The position numbers and the translations under genes were made by a program. The notes under the pieces were generated by a model that had not been told where the DNA came from, searched no databases, and worked only from the letters and a program-made list of their open reading frames with translations. Shown here piece by piece: positions 42,002 through 50,627 of a DNA stretch of 56,244 nucleotides (position 1 is its first letter; each line of letters begins with the position of its first letter). The stretch covers positions 1-56,244 of the forward strand of contig PBJO01000008.1 of assembly GCA_002720745.1 (NCBI GenBank), given 5' to 3'. This stretch comes from Balneola sp. (GTDB lineage: Bacteria; Bacteroidota; Rhodothermia; Balneolales; Balneolaceae).

Positions 42002-43300
42002 ATGAATATTAATACGAGTAAAGAACTTTATAAAAAGGCTAAAAATATAATTCCAGGAGGTGTTAATTCACCAGTCAGAGCCTTCAATAGCGTTGGAGGT
42101 TCTCCTTTGTTCATCAGAAAAGCTGAAGGTGCTTACTTATATGATGAAGATGGAAATAAATATATTGATCTGATCAGCTCTTGGGGTCCAATGTTGCTGG
42201 GTCATGCCGATCCTGATGTTTTAAAAGCAGTTACTGAAACGGCCAAAAATTCCACTTCTTTTGGAGCCCCTACTCGACTTGAGATAGAGATTGCAGACCT
42301 AATTACTGATACTATAAAGGGTATTGATAAGATCAGAATGGTTAATTCCGGTACAGAGGCCTGTATGAGTGCAATCCGTATCGCACGCGGTTATACAGGC
42401 AGAGATAAAATTATCAAATTCAAAGGATGTTATCATGGGCACGGTGATTCTTTTCTAATTGAGGCGGGAAGTGGCGCTCTTACAATGGGACATCCCAGTA
42501 GTCCGGGGGTTACACCTGGCACAGCTAGGGATACGCTCATTGCTGAATTCAATGATCTAGATGAGGTTGAAAAATTACTGAAAGCCAATAAAAATAAAGT
42601 TGCAGCCATTATACTGGAACCCATAGCAGGAAATATGGGCTGTATACCTCCTGAAAAAGGTTTTTTAGAAGGACTTCGCTCACTATGTGATGATCATGAT
42701 ACCGTACTAATTTTTGACGAAGTAATGACTGGATTCCGGGTAGCATTTGGCGGAGCACAGGAGATATATGGCATAACAGCAGATATGGTTACCTATGGTA
42801 AAATTATAGGTGCAGGACTTCCAGTAGGAGCTTACGCAGGGAAGAAAGAGATCATGGATTTTGTCGCTCCAACAGGGCCAGTATACCAGGCGGGAACTTT
42901 ATCAGGTAATCCACTGGCGATGGCAGCAGGATACACACTACTCAAGAAATTACATGATAACTTATCGTTATATGATGAACTGGAAGTAAAATCTAAAACT
43001 CTAGAACAAGGACTTAAAAAAGTTTTGGATGACCATTATATCTCGAATTATACAAATCGAGTAGGGTCTATGATTGGAATTTTCTATAGCAATCATAAGG
43101 TGACAGGATTCAAGGGGGCCAATACTACCAACAAAGAGTTATTCAGAAAAATTTTTCACCATATGCTGGAGCGTGGGGTATATCTCCCACCGTCTCCCTT
43201 TGAGGCTTTCTTTTTGTCAAATGCTCTTAAAATTCAAGATATATCATTAATAATTAGTGCGTTTGAAGACTCTATATCATCCATATGCACTAAAAATTGA
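42002..43300 (+). CDS. hemL: Glutamate-1-semialdehyde 2,1-aminomutase
   Basis: HemL is a PLP enzyme that moves the amino group of glutamate-1-semialdehyde to give 5-aminolevulinate. The 432-aa product has the PLP Lys267 in VTYGKIIGAGLPVGAYAG, the cofactor Asp in LIFDEVMTGFRVA, NSGTEACMSAIRIARG and the gate loop GALTMGHPSSPGVTPG. Its ATG follows the hemB stop directly (TAGATG). With HemA it supplies ALA by the C5 route, so no hemA of the ALA-synthase type is needed. No clear terminator follows. Confidence 0.97.
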   Translation: MNINTSKELYKKAKNIIPGGVNSPVRAFNSVGGSPLFIRKAEGAYLYDEDGNKYIDLISSWGPMLLGHADPDVLKAVTETAKNSTSFGAPTRLEIEIADLITDTIKGIDKIRMVNSGTEACMSAIRIARGYTGRDKIIKFKGCYHGHGDSFLIEAGSGALTMGHPSSPGVTPGTARDTLIAEFNDLDEVEKLLKANKNKVAAIILEPIAGNMGCIPPEKGFLEGLRSLCDDHDTVLIFDEVMTGFRVAFGGAQEIYGITADMVTYGKIIGAGLPVGAYAGKKEIMDFVAPTGPVYQAGTLSGNPLAMAAGYTLLKKLHDNLSLYDELEVKSKTLEQGLKKVLDDHYISNYTNRVGSMIGIFYSNHKVTGFKGANTTNKELFRKIFHHMLERGVYLPPSPFEAFFLSNALKIQDISLIISAFEDSISSICTKN

Positions 43301-43567
43301 TGTAACGAATGCTAGCTAAAAGGTGAATCCTAATTACTATGTACATATAATCGGGATGATTAGCTTCCTTGAAATAGCAGACTTGTGTATTTTCGAGATG
43401 TAGATCCATTTTATAACCTTAAAGAGATAAAAGGCTTCTTCATCACAACCTATTACAAAGAAATAAAAAGAAGTGATGATAATAACAGTGGGTGGACCTA
43501 TTTGAGGGTATTTGAAAATGGTCAATCAATAAAATATTGCACTATAAAAGTATAACAATTTTATCGG
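43301..43567. other. Gap after hemL with a possible small frame
   Basis: The region between hemL and the tRNA-like copy has no established gene. Its only coding-like content is the 56-codon frame at 43385-43555. No terminator hairpin for the hem operon is apparent. Confidence 0.4.
43385..43555 (+). pseudogene. 56-codon frame after hemL, likely a C-terminal gene fragment
   Basis: From a GTG at 43385 the plus strand reads VYFRDVDPFYNLKEIKGFF, TTYYKEIKRSDDNNSGWTYL and RVFENGQSIKYCTIKV before TAA at 43553-43555. An in-frame TGA lies shortly upstream and no ATG exists. The sequence looks like real protein, with strand-rich and charged alternation, more than the opposite-strand frame here does. 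It may be the remaining end of a lost gene between hemL and the tRNA-like copy. Family unknown. Confidence 0.3.
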
Positions 43568-43639
43568 CTCCATGGGTTGTTTTCGAACCTACAACCAGTC
43601 GGTTATCTGCCGATTGCTCTATCGCTGAACTACCAAAGA
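43568..43639 (-). pseudogene. Full-length decayed tRNA-Asn-like copy beyond the hem cluster
   Basis: This 72-nt sequence aligns without gaps to the tRNA-Asn at 32438-32509 and differs at 16 positions (about 78% identity). The D stem and the discriminator G are kept. The anticodon loop is CAGATAA instead of CTGTTAA, so U33 is lost and the triplet becomes GAT. The T stem loses two of five pairs (GTAGG/ACAAC) and the acceptor has a T-T mismatch. No promoter is seen upstream, so it is most likely a pseudogene. It has the same orientation as the intact tRNA. Confidence 0.75.
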
Positions 43640-43714
43640 AAGAAAGATTCTTTTGTGTTCTGAAAAAGGATAACAATTCCAAACAGTGCCCGTTAGTGCT
43701 AAATATGCAATTAA

Positions 43715-44134
43715 TCAAAATTTAGCTGACGTGAGAGAGTTATTTCTAAATCTATCCTCATCAAAGTTACTGGGTATAGTGCAAACATTTTTTCTGCCAA
43801 AAATTTTGTACCTATTCTTTGAAATTACATCATATAAGTAGTCAGTATATTTTAAAGGAATGAATGAAAGGTAAGAGAGGAATTTAATCGGCGAATTGAT
43901 TTGTTTTAATATTTCAAATACTGCCTCAGATTTTTTATAAAAATTTCCATTTCTATAAAATATAATACTGGTTTCTGTGTTCTCTAATACATTCTCAGGT
44001 AAGGTTAATGTAGCGTAATCCGATTTGGACCAAGAAAATAATAGATTTTTATCGGAATCGTACTTCATCAAGAAATGAAGTAACGCATTACAAAGATTAC
44101 AAAATCCGTCAAAGTATACGATATTATTTTCCAT
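43715..44134 (-). CDS. DCC-family thiol-disulfide oxidoreductase-like protein (DUF393)
   Basis: The 139-aa product opens with NIVYFDGFCNLCNALLHFLM, the YDGxCxxC signature of the DCC family, with Cys12 and Cys15 as a CxxC pair. KYDSDKNLLFSWSKSD and a hydrophobic segment near 95-110 follow in the usual order. DCC proteins are thioredoxin-like and of uncertain function, often found near HTTM proteins; an HTTM gene lies 2.7 kb to the right here. The gene stands alone and diverges from the DUF4856 operon across 160 bp. Confidence 0.85.
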   Translation of the reverse strand: MENNIVYFDGFCNLCNALLHFLMKYDSDKNLLFSWSKSDYATLTLPENVLENTETSIIFYRNGNFYKKSEAVFEILKQINSPIKFLSYLSFIPLKYTDYLYDVISKNRYKIFGRKNVCTIPSNFDEDRFRNNSLTSAKF

Positions 44135-44294
44135 CTATATATAACTGTAAATATTGTATTTAATCCATTAAATTAAAAGGGATATTTTTTTTGTCAATTA
44201 TTTAGAATTAGTCTTGATAAGTATTATATTATATACGTTATCTAGAATAGATCTAAATAGCATACCTTAATTTAATAATAATATTTCAAAAAAA

Positions 44295-45575
44295 ATGAAT
44301 TCACCAATACGACTGTTCACATTATTCATTGCCTTAATTACGCTGAGCTACTGCGGGACTACTAACACAGAAGAAGAAGTAGATAAAGCTGGATTCTTAA
44401 AAAGTAATTTAGGTGATATAAATAGTATCGCCTTAACAAATTTTACTATTCCTTCGTCTTACGATATAGAGGGCACTCTAGCACCTGGAGCTTATAATGG
44501 TCAAAAGCGCCGGTTAGCTCAACTCAAAGAAATTGCTGATTCCTCAAGGAATGAACCAATTAAATGGGACCTAAAAGCAGCTATTGCAAATGAAAACTAT
44601 GATATGTTTAATAGCGCTGATGCACAAGGAGGTTCAAATATTCGTACTAAAATAGATGAATTAAATTTTGATAATGGTAATACTAGTGTAGCTGATAACT
44701 TTGCCACCTTAGCTGATTTACTTGTTCAATCTAGTCAAACAAATTATACGATAGACGCATCAAATGGTACAGCAGGTATGATAACAACTGGTAGTAAAAA
44801 AAGACATGTTAGTGCAAATGGGTTAGAATATGCACAAATACTAGAGAAAGGTCTTTATGGTGCTATGATGTATGATCAAATGGTTGACGACTACCTCAGA
44901 GATTCTCAGGCAGGCAAAGACAATGAACTAGGAAATAATGAATCATCTATTGATAATTATGCATCATATGGTACTAGCCGTCAACACAAATTTGATGAAG
45001 CATTTGGCTACTTTGGTGCAAATGCAGCAACCTACCCAAATACTAGTAATACCTCTAGCGGTGATGGTATGTTTTTGGCAAATTATACTTTTGATTTTAG
45101 CGATGAAACTGAAGAAGCATACGAAGTTAATTTAGCTCAAGCAGCAATGAATGCTTTCATTGTTGGTCGGTCGGTATTAAAAGCAGGTCAAGGCTTTGGA
45201 CCTTCGCAAGAAAGTGTTAATGAAGATTTATTTGTTGCTGCAAGAGCAGACATAAAATTATATGTAGAAGCAGGGTTAGCAGCAGCAGCTATACATTATC
45301 TTAATGATGCGATTGCTGATGTATCTGATGCAGATAAAATACATCACCTATCGGAAGCACTGGCATTTATATATGCAATGTCATTCAATTCAGAAGGTCG
45401 ATTAACAGCCGAAGAAGCTCACAATGCATTAATTGCAATGGGTTGGTCAAGCTCAGATAGTTCATTAAATGGAATCTATGGAATAAATTTGTGGACAGTC
45501 ACTGACGATCAAATGACTTCTGCGATAAACATATTAGATCAATCGTTCCCAGGCTTTAAAGATGCAAATTTCTAA
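44295..45575 (+). CDS. DUF4856 lipoprotein of an iron-acquisition locus
   Basis: The 426-aa precursor has a lipoprotein signal (FIALITLSYC, Cys20). It shows the features of DUF4856: FTIPSSYDIEGTLAPGAYNG, a GLYGAMMYDQMVDDYL helix, DEAFGYFGA and an Ala-rich helical C-terminus. DUF4856 proteins regularly precede imelysin-like proteins and TonB receptors in Bacteroidota and are thought to act in iron uptake on the cell surface. That role is inferred from context. The imelysin gene starts one base after its stop. Confidence 0.85.
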   Translation: MNSPIRLFTLFIALITLSYCGTTNTEEEVDKAGFLKSNLGDINSIALTNFTIPSSYDIEGTLAPGAYNGQKRRLAQLKEIADSSRNEPIKWDLKAAIANENYDMFNSADAQGGSNIRTKIDELNFDNGNTSVADNFATLADLLVQSSQTNYTIDASNGTAGMITTGSKKRHVSANGLEYAQILEKGLYGAMMYDQMVDDYLRDSQAGKDNELGNNESSIDNYASYGTSRQHKFDEAFGYFGANAATYPNTSNTSSGDGMFLANYTFDFSDETEEAYEVNLAQAAMNAFIVGRSVLKAGQGFGPSQESVNEDLFVAARADIKLYVEAGLAAAAIHYLNDAIADVSDADKIHHLSEALAFIYAMSFNSEGRLTAEEAHNALIAMGWSSSDSSLNGIYGINLWTVTDDQMTSAINILDQSFPGFKDANF

Positions 45576-45576
45576 A

Positions 45577-46686
45577 ATGATCGTTGTTAAGTTTAAACGG
45601 TTTCAAGCTCTTCTTCTCTCAGTGTTGTTAGCATGTTTTATTACTAGCTGCGATAACGGAGAAGGAGCTTTGGACCTTAATGGGCAAGATAATCATACTG
45701 AGTTATTAACTAATCAGGTTAATAATGTCATAATCCCATCTATAAGTAATTATCAGGACGCTACTGAAACGTTATACTTATCGGCAAATAATTTCTGTAA
45801 TTCAATAAATGATAGTAATCTAAATAGTTTTAGAGATGCCTATCATAATACCTACAAATCATTTCAGTCTGCAGCTTTGCATAATTATTATGCTAATGTC
45901 AATTATGATCTAGTCAATACAACTAATTTGTTTCCAATTGATACACTATTACTTAAAAATATAATAATATCAAGTACTTACAATTTTTCTTCTGAATCGC
46001 AAAAAAGAGCAAATGGATTCCCTGCTATAGATTATCTCATTTACTCATCTCAGAATTCTATAAGTACATTTGTATCAGATGAAAAAAAATGTTCATATCT
46101 ACTAAAATTGACGGAGTCAATAAAAAATAAAGCTACACAATTAGATGAGATGTGGAGTGGAAGTTTAAAAGAAAATTTCGTTAGTAATGACGGTGTAGAA
46201 ATTGGTAGTTCTATTCATGTTCAACTTAATAGTGCATTATCTTATTATGAAGATCACATAAGAGAAAATAAAGTTGGTTTACCAATTGGAAGAGTAGGTC
46301 CACTAGACTCACCTATAGAGCCTGACCCAACTAAAATTGAGGCCTACTACCAGTCAAAATATAATGGTAATGACTTATTTGCACTATCATTGGTAAAAGA
46401 GTCTATTCAAGAAATGGAAGATTTGTATCTTGGTGGAAATACCTCAAGAGATGATTTAATCAATTCAGGCTATGATAGGCTTTTAATCAGCAGAGGCCAC
46501 ACAGAAGTAGATTCCGATATTAAATCACAATTTGATTTAATTTACACGAAAATTGATGAAAGAACCTCTATAACAGGAAGCACAGATTTATATGATGCTA
46601 TTCAAGGACTGATTACAATACTGAAATCTGATATGTTTCCATTGTTAAACATCCAAGACGCTGATGGTAAAAACGATGGTGATTAG
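45577..46686 (+). CDS. Imelysin-family (IrpA/M75-like) lipoprotein
   Basis: The product is 369 aa from the ATG at 45577, with a lipoprotein signal (LLSVLLACFITSC). An earlier in-frame ATG at 45562 would overlap the previous gene by 14 bp; the later start gives a basic n-region and one-base spacing. Imelysin features are NNVIIPSISNYQDATETLYL, AYHNTYKSFQSAAL and the FPAIDYLIYSS element, where the classical GxHxxE motif is replaced. IGRVGPLDSP and the C-terminal helices also fit. Such proteins bind iron or iron complexes; a true peptidase role is unlikely. A hairpin follows the gene. Confidence 0.87.
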   Translation: MIVVKFKRFQALLLSVLLACFITSCDNGEGALDLNGQDNHTELLTNQVNNVIIPSISNYQDATETLYLSANNFCNSINDSNLNSFRDAYHNTYKSFQSAALHNYYANVNYDLVNTTNLFPIDTLLLKNIIISSTYNFSSESQKRANGFPAIDYLIYSSQNSISTFVSDEKKCSYLLKLTESIKNKATQLDEMWSGSLKENFVSNDGVEIGSSIHVQLNSALSYYEDHIRENKVGLPIGRVGPLDSPIEPDPTKIEAYYQSKYNGNDLFALSLVKESIQEMEDLYLGGNTSRDDLINSGYDRLLISRGHTEVDSDIKSQFDLIYTKIDERTSITGSTDLYDAIQGLITILKSDMFPLLNIQDADGKNDGD

Positions 46687-46786
46687 TTAAATAGTTAGTT
46701 GGAGAAATAAACTATATTCTTTACATAACCACGTCCCTAATAGAAGACTATTAGTTAGTTAAACAATATACGATGACCTAATCGTT

Positions 46787-46820
46787 AAGACGTCTATCTT
46801 GAAAAATAGGCGTTTTCTTT
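46787..46820 (+). terminator. Hairpin with T-rich tail between imelysin and HTTM
   Basis: AAGACGTCTAT (46787-46797) pairs with ATAGGCGTTTT (46806-46816) over 11 bp with two G-T pairs and an 8-nt loop. The tail CTTT follows. It looks like an intrinsic terminator, but lies only 16 nt before the HTTM start codon, so it may attenuate rather than end transcription. Confidence 0.5.
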
Positions 46821-46832
46821 AAATATTGCAAA

Positions 46833-48170
46833 ATGCTAGCAGAGACTTTTAATAAATTAATAAATAAATCATTTGAAACAACAGATATTTCGCCCCTAAT
46901 AACGTTCCGAATATTTTTTGGGGTAACTCTATTTATAACTATTCTGCGATTTTGGATAAATGGTTGGATCGAAGAACTCTACATAAGCCCGGAATATCAT
47001 TTTAATTTTATTCCCAACATAGATTTTTTACCTGATGTTAGTGTGTATATAATATTCACAATTCTTTTAATTTTATCTATATTTATAACATGTGGCGCAT
47101 TTTATCGTACTAGTACAGCCTCCTTTTTTTTGCTTTTCACATATATAGAATTGATTGATAAAACGTATTATCTCAATCATTATTATCTTGTTTCAATACT
47201 TACCTTCTATCTAATATTTCTACCTGCAAATCGAGCGTTTTCTATAGATTGTTATTTTAATCCCTTATTAAAATCGAATCTATGTTCAAAATGGCACATA
47301 ACTTTAATCAAATGCCAACTCTCAATAGTTTATTTTTATGCAGGTTTAGCAAAAATTAATACAGACTGGCTCATAAAAGCTCAGCCACTTTATACATGGC
47401 TACCTGGTAAATTTAGTATACCAATTATAGGCAAATTCACTCATTTAAAAATCACAGCATTATTATTCAGCTGGGTCGGTTGCATTTATGATTTAACCAT
47501 TTGGCTCTTTTTGTGGATCAAAAAAACGCGAAAATATGCATTTTATGCAGTCATTGTGTTTCATGTAATGACAGGCATACTTTTCCCAAGAATTGGAATG
47601 TTTCCGATGATAATGATTGCAGCTACTACAATCTTTTTACCGTTAAATTTCCACAATAAATGCTTAGAGTTATTATCAATAAAAAAACGTGAAATTAAAT
47701 CAGAGCGTATAAATAGAAAAAAGAAAAAAAATATTCTTTTTGTATACTATTTGATGGTTTTATTCCTAGGTATTCAGGTTCTAATGCCACTCAGGCATCA
47801 TATTTTTTCTAATAACATTTATTGGGATGAAATTGGCTATCGATTTAGTTGGAGGGTCATGCTTATGGAAAAAAATGGCTATACAAATATAGTAGTTATT
47901 GATCCACGTAAAGAAATACAATATCAATTAGATCAAGACTTATATCTAAGTAAATTTCAACAACAACAAATGAAATCACAACCTGATATGATTATCCAAT
48001 TTGTCAATTACATAGGAGATCAATTCAAAGACATTAATGGATACCCACCAGTAATTAATATTCATAGTAGAATGTCTCTAAATGGAAGAAAAAGTCAACC
48101 ATTTTTCATTGATACTGTAAATGTATACAAAAATAATTCTGACAAATTTCTACATGATTTTAAATCTTAG
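46833..48170 (+). CDS. HTTM-domain membrane protein (vitamin K-dependent carboxylase-related)
   Basis: The 445-aa product has about eight membrane helices in the HTTM pattern. The signature LIDKTYYLNHYYLVSILTFY (about 107-126) resembles the DKT...NH segment of vitamin K-dependent gamma-carboxylase, whose catalytic residues lie in this region; here Lys110 and His116 are the matching candidates. AGLAKINTDWL and YDLTIWLFLW also fit. After about residue 290 a basic linker leads to a further helix and a soluble C-terminal domain. The substrate is unknown; position suggests modification or assembly of the neighbouring iron-uptake proteins. Local base composition is notably AT-rich. Confidence 0.85.
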   Translation: MLAETFNKLINKSFETTDISPLITFRIFFGVTLFITILRFWINGWIEELYISPEYHFNFIPNIDFLPDVSVYIIFTILLILSIFITCGAFYRTSTASFFLLFTYIELIDKTYYLNHYYLVSILTFYLIFLPANRAFSIDCYFNPLLKSNLCSKWHITLIKCQLSIVYFYAGLAKINTDWLIKAQPLYTWLPGKFSIPIIGKFTHLKITALLFSWVGCIYDLTIWLFLWIKKTRKYAFYAVIVFHVMTGILFPRIGMFPMIMIAATTIFLPLNFHNKCLELLSIKKREIKSERINRKKKKNILFVYYLMVLFLGIQVLMPLRHHIFSNNIYWDEIGYRFSWRVMLMEKNGYTNIVVIDPRKEIQYQLDQDLYLSKFQQQQMKSQPDMIIQFVNYIGDQFKDINGYPPVINIHSRMSLNGRKSQPFFIDTVNVYKNNSDKFLHDFKS

Positions 48171-50583
48171 AATCTTAGTTTTTTTTGCTACTCTATTTAT
48201 TTGGCAAAATAATTATATCTACTCTCAAGAGTTCATTTTGTCAGGTAAAGTTCAAGATACCTCAGGCAACCATCTACCAGACATTGTTATATATTCTAAT
48301 CAAATTAATCAATATTCAATTAGTGATAGTTTAGGCAATTTTGAATTTATTTATAAGAAACCAAGCCTTGTTAAATTATATGCGAGCGGACTAAATATAA
48401 TTCCAGATAGTATAACTGTTGATTTAACAACAACAACAAACATTATATTTATAGTAAATTTCAAATCTGTTGAATTATCTGAAATTACTATTCGTAACCA
48501 AAATAGTATTTATGATACTCGATTCCTTAGATCAGTGGAGAATTTTGGTATTTATGAAGCAAAAAAATCTGATGTTATCAACCTTGAGGATTTAGTTGTA
48601 AATAAATCAAATAACAATGCCCGACAAATTTACAGTAAAGTAACAAGTATAAATATATGGGAAAGTGATTATTTTGGATTGCAACTTGATATTGGAGGAA
48701 GAGGTCTAAGCCCAAATAGATCTTCAAATTTTAATACACGACAAAATAACTACGAAATTAGTGCTGATCCTTTAGGTTATCCCGAGAGTTATTACACCCC
48801 CCCCTCTCAAGCAGTAAATCAGATTCAACTAGTAAGGGGTGCAGGTGCGCTGCAATATGGAACACAATTTGGTGGATTACTAAATTTCATAATGAAAGAC
48901 GGAGAAAATAGTGATCCTATTAATATAGAATTATCACAAAGCTATGACAATCATGGTACATTTAGTTCATACAATAGTCTATACGGTGGGACAAAGAAAC
49001 TAAATTATTTTCTTTACATACAACATAAAAAAGGTGACGGTTGGAGAGAAAATTCAAGTATCAAACAATATGGCTTCTATACTTCCATAAATTACAGATT
49101 AGGGCAAAGATTTCGCATATATCTTGACTTTACACATATGAATTATGTTAGTCAGCAACCTGGTGGACTTACTGATGAGAATTTCTATATAAATCCAAAA
49201 TTATCCAACAGAAAACGAAATTGGTTCAATGTAAATTGGAATCTTTATTCAAATAAAATTGAATATTCTCCCTTGAATAGATTAAAGATAAATAATATAA
49301 CATATGGACTGATTGCTAGTAGGAAATCGATAGGATTATTAGATGATCCTACGGTCATAGATAATATTGGTAATCGCGACTTATTACATGGTAGTTTTGA
49401 TAATCTTGGAATCGAAACACGTATTCAATACGATATACCTCTAAAAAATAATTTAAATAACACAATTCTATTGGGTTCAAAAATTTATAGAGGTGAAACC
49501 AACTTCAAACAAGCAATAGGTAGCGCTGGTTATGACGCAGATTTTAGTGAGTTAGATACAACAATCTTTTCAAAACCAAAATCTGATTTTAAATTTCCTA
49601 ACTATAACAATGCAATATTTCTAGAGTCTGTCATTAGATTAAATAATAAAATAAGTTTTGTGCCAGGATTCAGATATGAACATATTAAAACCGAATCAAA
49701 TGGTTATTATACATACAATAAAAAAATAAATAGTTTTGAAGATTTTGTAGAGGAAATTATAAGAGATACTCTATCTGAAAATCGGAGAATATTCATATAT
49801 GGGATTGGCTTGTCCATTAGAAATAATTTGTTTACTGAATTTTATGCTAATGCAACATCGAACTATCGTGCTATAAACTTCTCAGATATTCAAATTCAAA
49901 CGAAAACACAAATCGTAGATAAAGAGATAAAGGATGAATCGGGATATACCATTGATATAGGAATGAGAAAAGATAACCAATTGCTATCAAAGTATGATAT
50001 CTCTCTTTTTTACACACGGTATTCTAACAAAATTGGAGACATAATTGATGACGGACTTCGAGTGAGAACAAATATTGGGTCAGCACAAATTTTTGGTTTA
50101 GAATTTCATTATGAAAAAAATTTAAGCACATCTAATATCCTTAACAGATTCGATGCATTTAATTTTTATTTAAATGGATCAATTAACCGGGGAAGATATG
50201 TAGAAATTAATGATAGGCAACAATCATTCGTTAGTAGTGGTAATTATATTGAAGAAATACCTAAATATATTTTAAAGACAGGAATTTATATTTTGAAAAA
50301 CAAAATGGCGTTCAGTTTACAATCACAGTTTACAGGACTTCAATTTTCAGATGCAGCAAATACCGACGAATCTACTCAGGGTATATATGGAATAATACCA
50401 GATTATTATGTGATTGATGTTTCATATGAATATACGATTAATGATTATTTAACTCTTCATTTAGACATCAATAATATGACCAATAATTACTTCTTTACTA
50501 GAAGAGCATCCGCATATCCTGGACCAGGCATTATACCCGCTGCTAATCGTACATTAAATTTCACACTTATAATGACATTTTAA
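48154..50583 (+). CDS. TonB-dependent outer-membrane receptor, FecA-like
   Basis: Starting at the ATG at 48154, the 809-aa product has a signal peptide (LRILVFFATLFIWQNNYIYSQ), a carboxypeptidase-regulatory-like domain (about 28-110), a plug and a 22-strand-type barrel. The plug includes LQLDIGGRGLSPNRSSNF and VNQIQLVRGAGALQYGTQFG. The barrel ends in the aromatic-rich LNFTLIMTF. An ATG at 48121 would put 11 polar residues before the signal, so I reject it. The gene overlaps the HTTM gene by 17 bp. With imelysin and DUF4856 beside it, a ferric-chelate substrate such as citrate is likely but not shown. The gene is AT-rich. Confidence 0.9.
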   Translation: MILNLRILVFFATLFIWQNNYIYSQEFILSGKVQDTSGNHLPDIVIYSNQINQYSISDSLGNFEFIYKKPSLVKLYASGLNIIPDSITVDLTTTTNIIFIVNFKSVELSEITIRNQNSIYDTRFLRSVENFGIYEAKKSDVINLEDLVVNKSNNNARQIYSKVTSINIWESDYFGLQLDIGGRGLSPNRSSNFNTRQNNYEISADPLGYPESYYTPPSQAVNQIQLVRGAGALQYGTQFGGLLNFIMKDGENSDPINIELSQSYDNHGTFSSYNSLYGGTKKLNYFLYIQHKKGDGWRENSSIKQYGFYTSINYRLGQRFRIYLDFTHMNYVSQQPGGLTDENFYINPKLSNRKRNWFNVNWNLYSNKIEYSPLNRLKINNITYGLIASRKSIGLLDDPTVIDNIGNRDLLHGSFDNLGIETRIQYDIPLKNNLNNTILLGSKIYRGETNFKQAIGSAGYDADFSELDTTIFSKPKSDFKFPNYNNAIFLESVIRLNNKISFVPGFRYEHIKTESNGYYTYNKKINSFEDFVEEIIRDTLSENRRIFIYGIGLSIRNNLFTEFYANATSNYRAINFSDIQIQTKTQIVDKEIKDESGYTIDIGMRKDNQLLSKYDISLFYTRYSNKIGDIIDDGLRVRTNIGSAQIFGLEFHYEKNLSTSNILNRFDAFNFYLNGSINRGRYVEINDRQQSFVSSGNYIEEIPKYILKTGIYILKNKMAFSLQSQFTGLQFSDAANTDESTQGIYGIIPDYYVIDVSYEYTINDYLTLHLDINNMTNNYFFTRRASAYPGPGIIPAANRTLNFTLIMTF

Positions 50584-50627
50584 GCTACTAAAATATACCA
50601 GAGCTGCTTATTTCCTTTATTAAAATT

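Noticed and set aside
32438-43639. Heme cluster as a recent horizontally transferred island
   Set aside because: No integrase or transposase is present and sampled base composition is like the surrounding genes. Only the flanking tRNA copies support it, so it is kept as a question, not a call.
44135-44294. Possible Fur or DtxR box before the iron locus
   Set aside because: Sequences near 44200 (TTAGAATTAGTC, TTGATAAG) match neither consensus well enough to support a site.
48121-48153. Earlier ATG for the TonB receptor
   Set aside because: It would put polar residues before the signal peptide and enlarge the overlap with the HTTM gene; the ATG at 48154 gives a proper signal.
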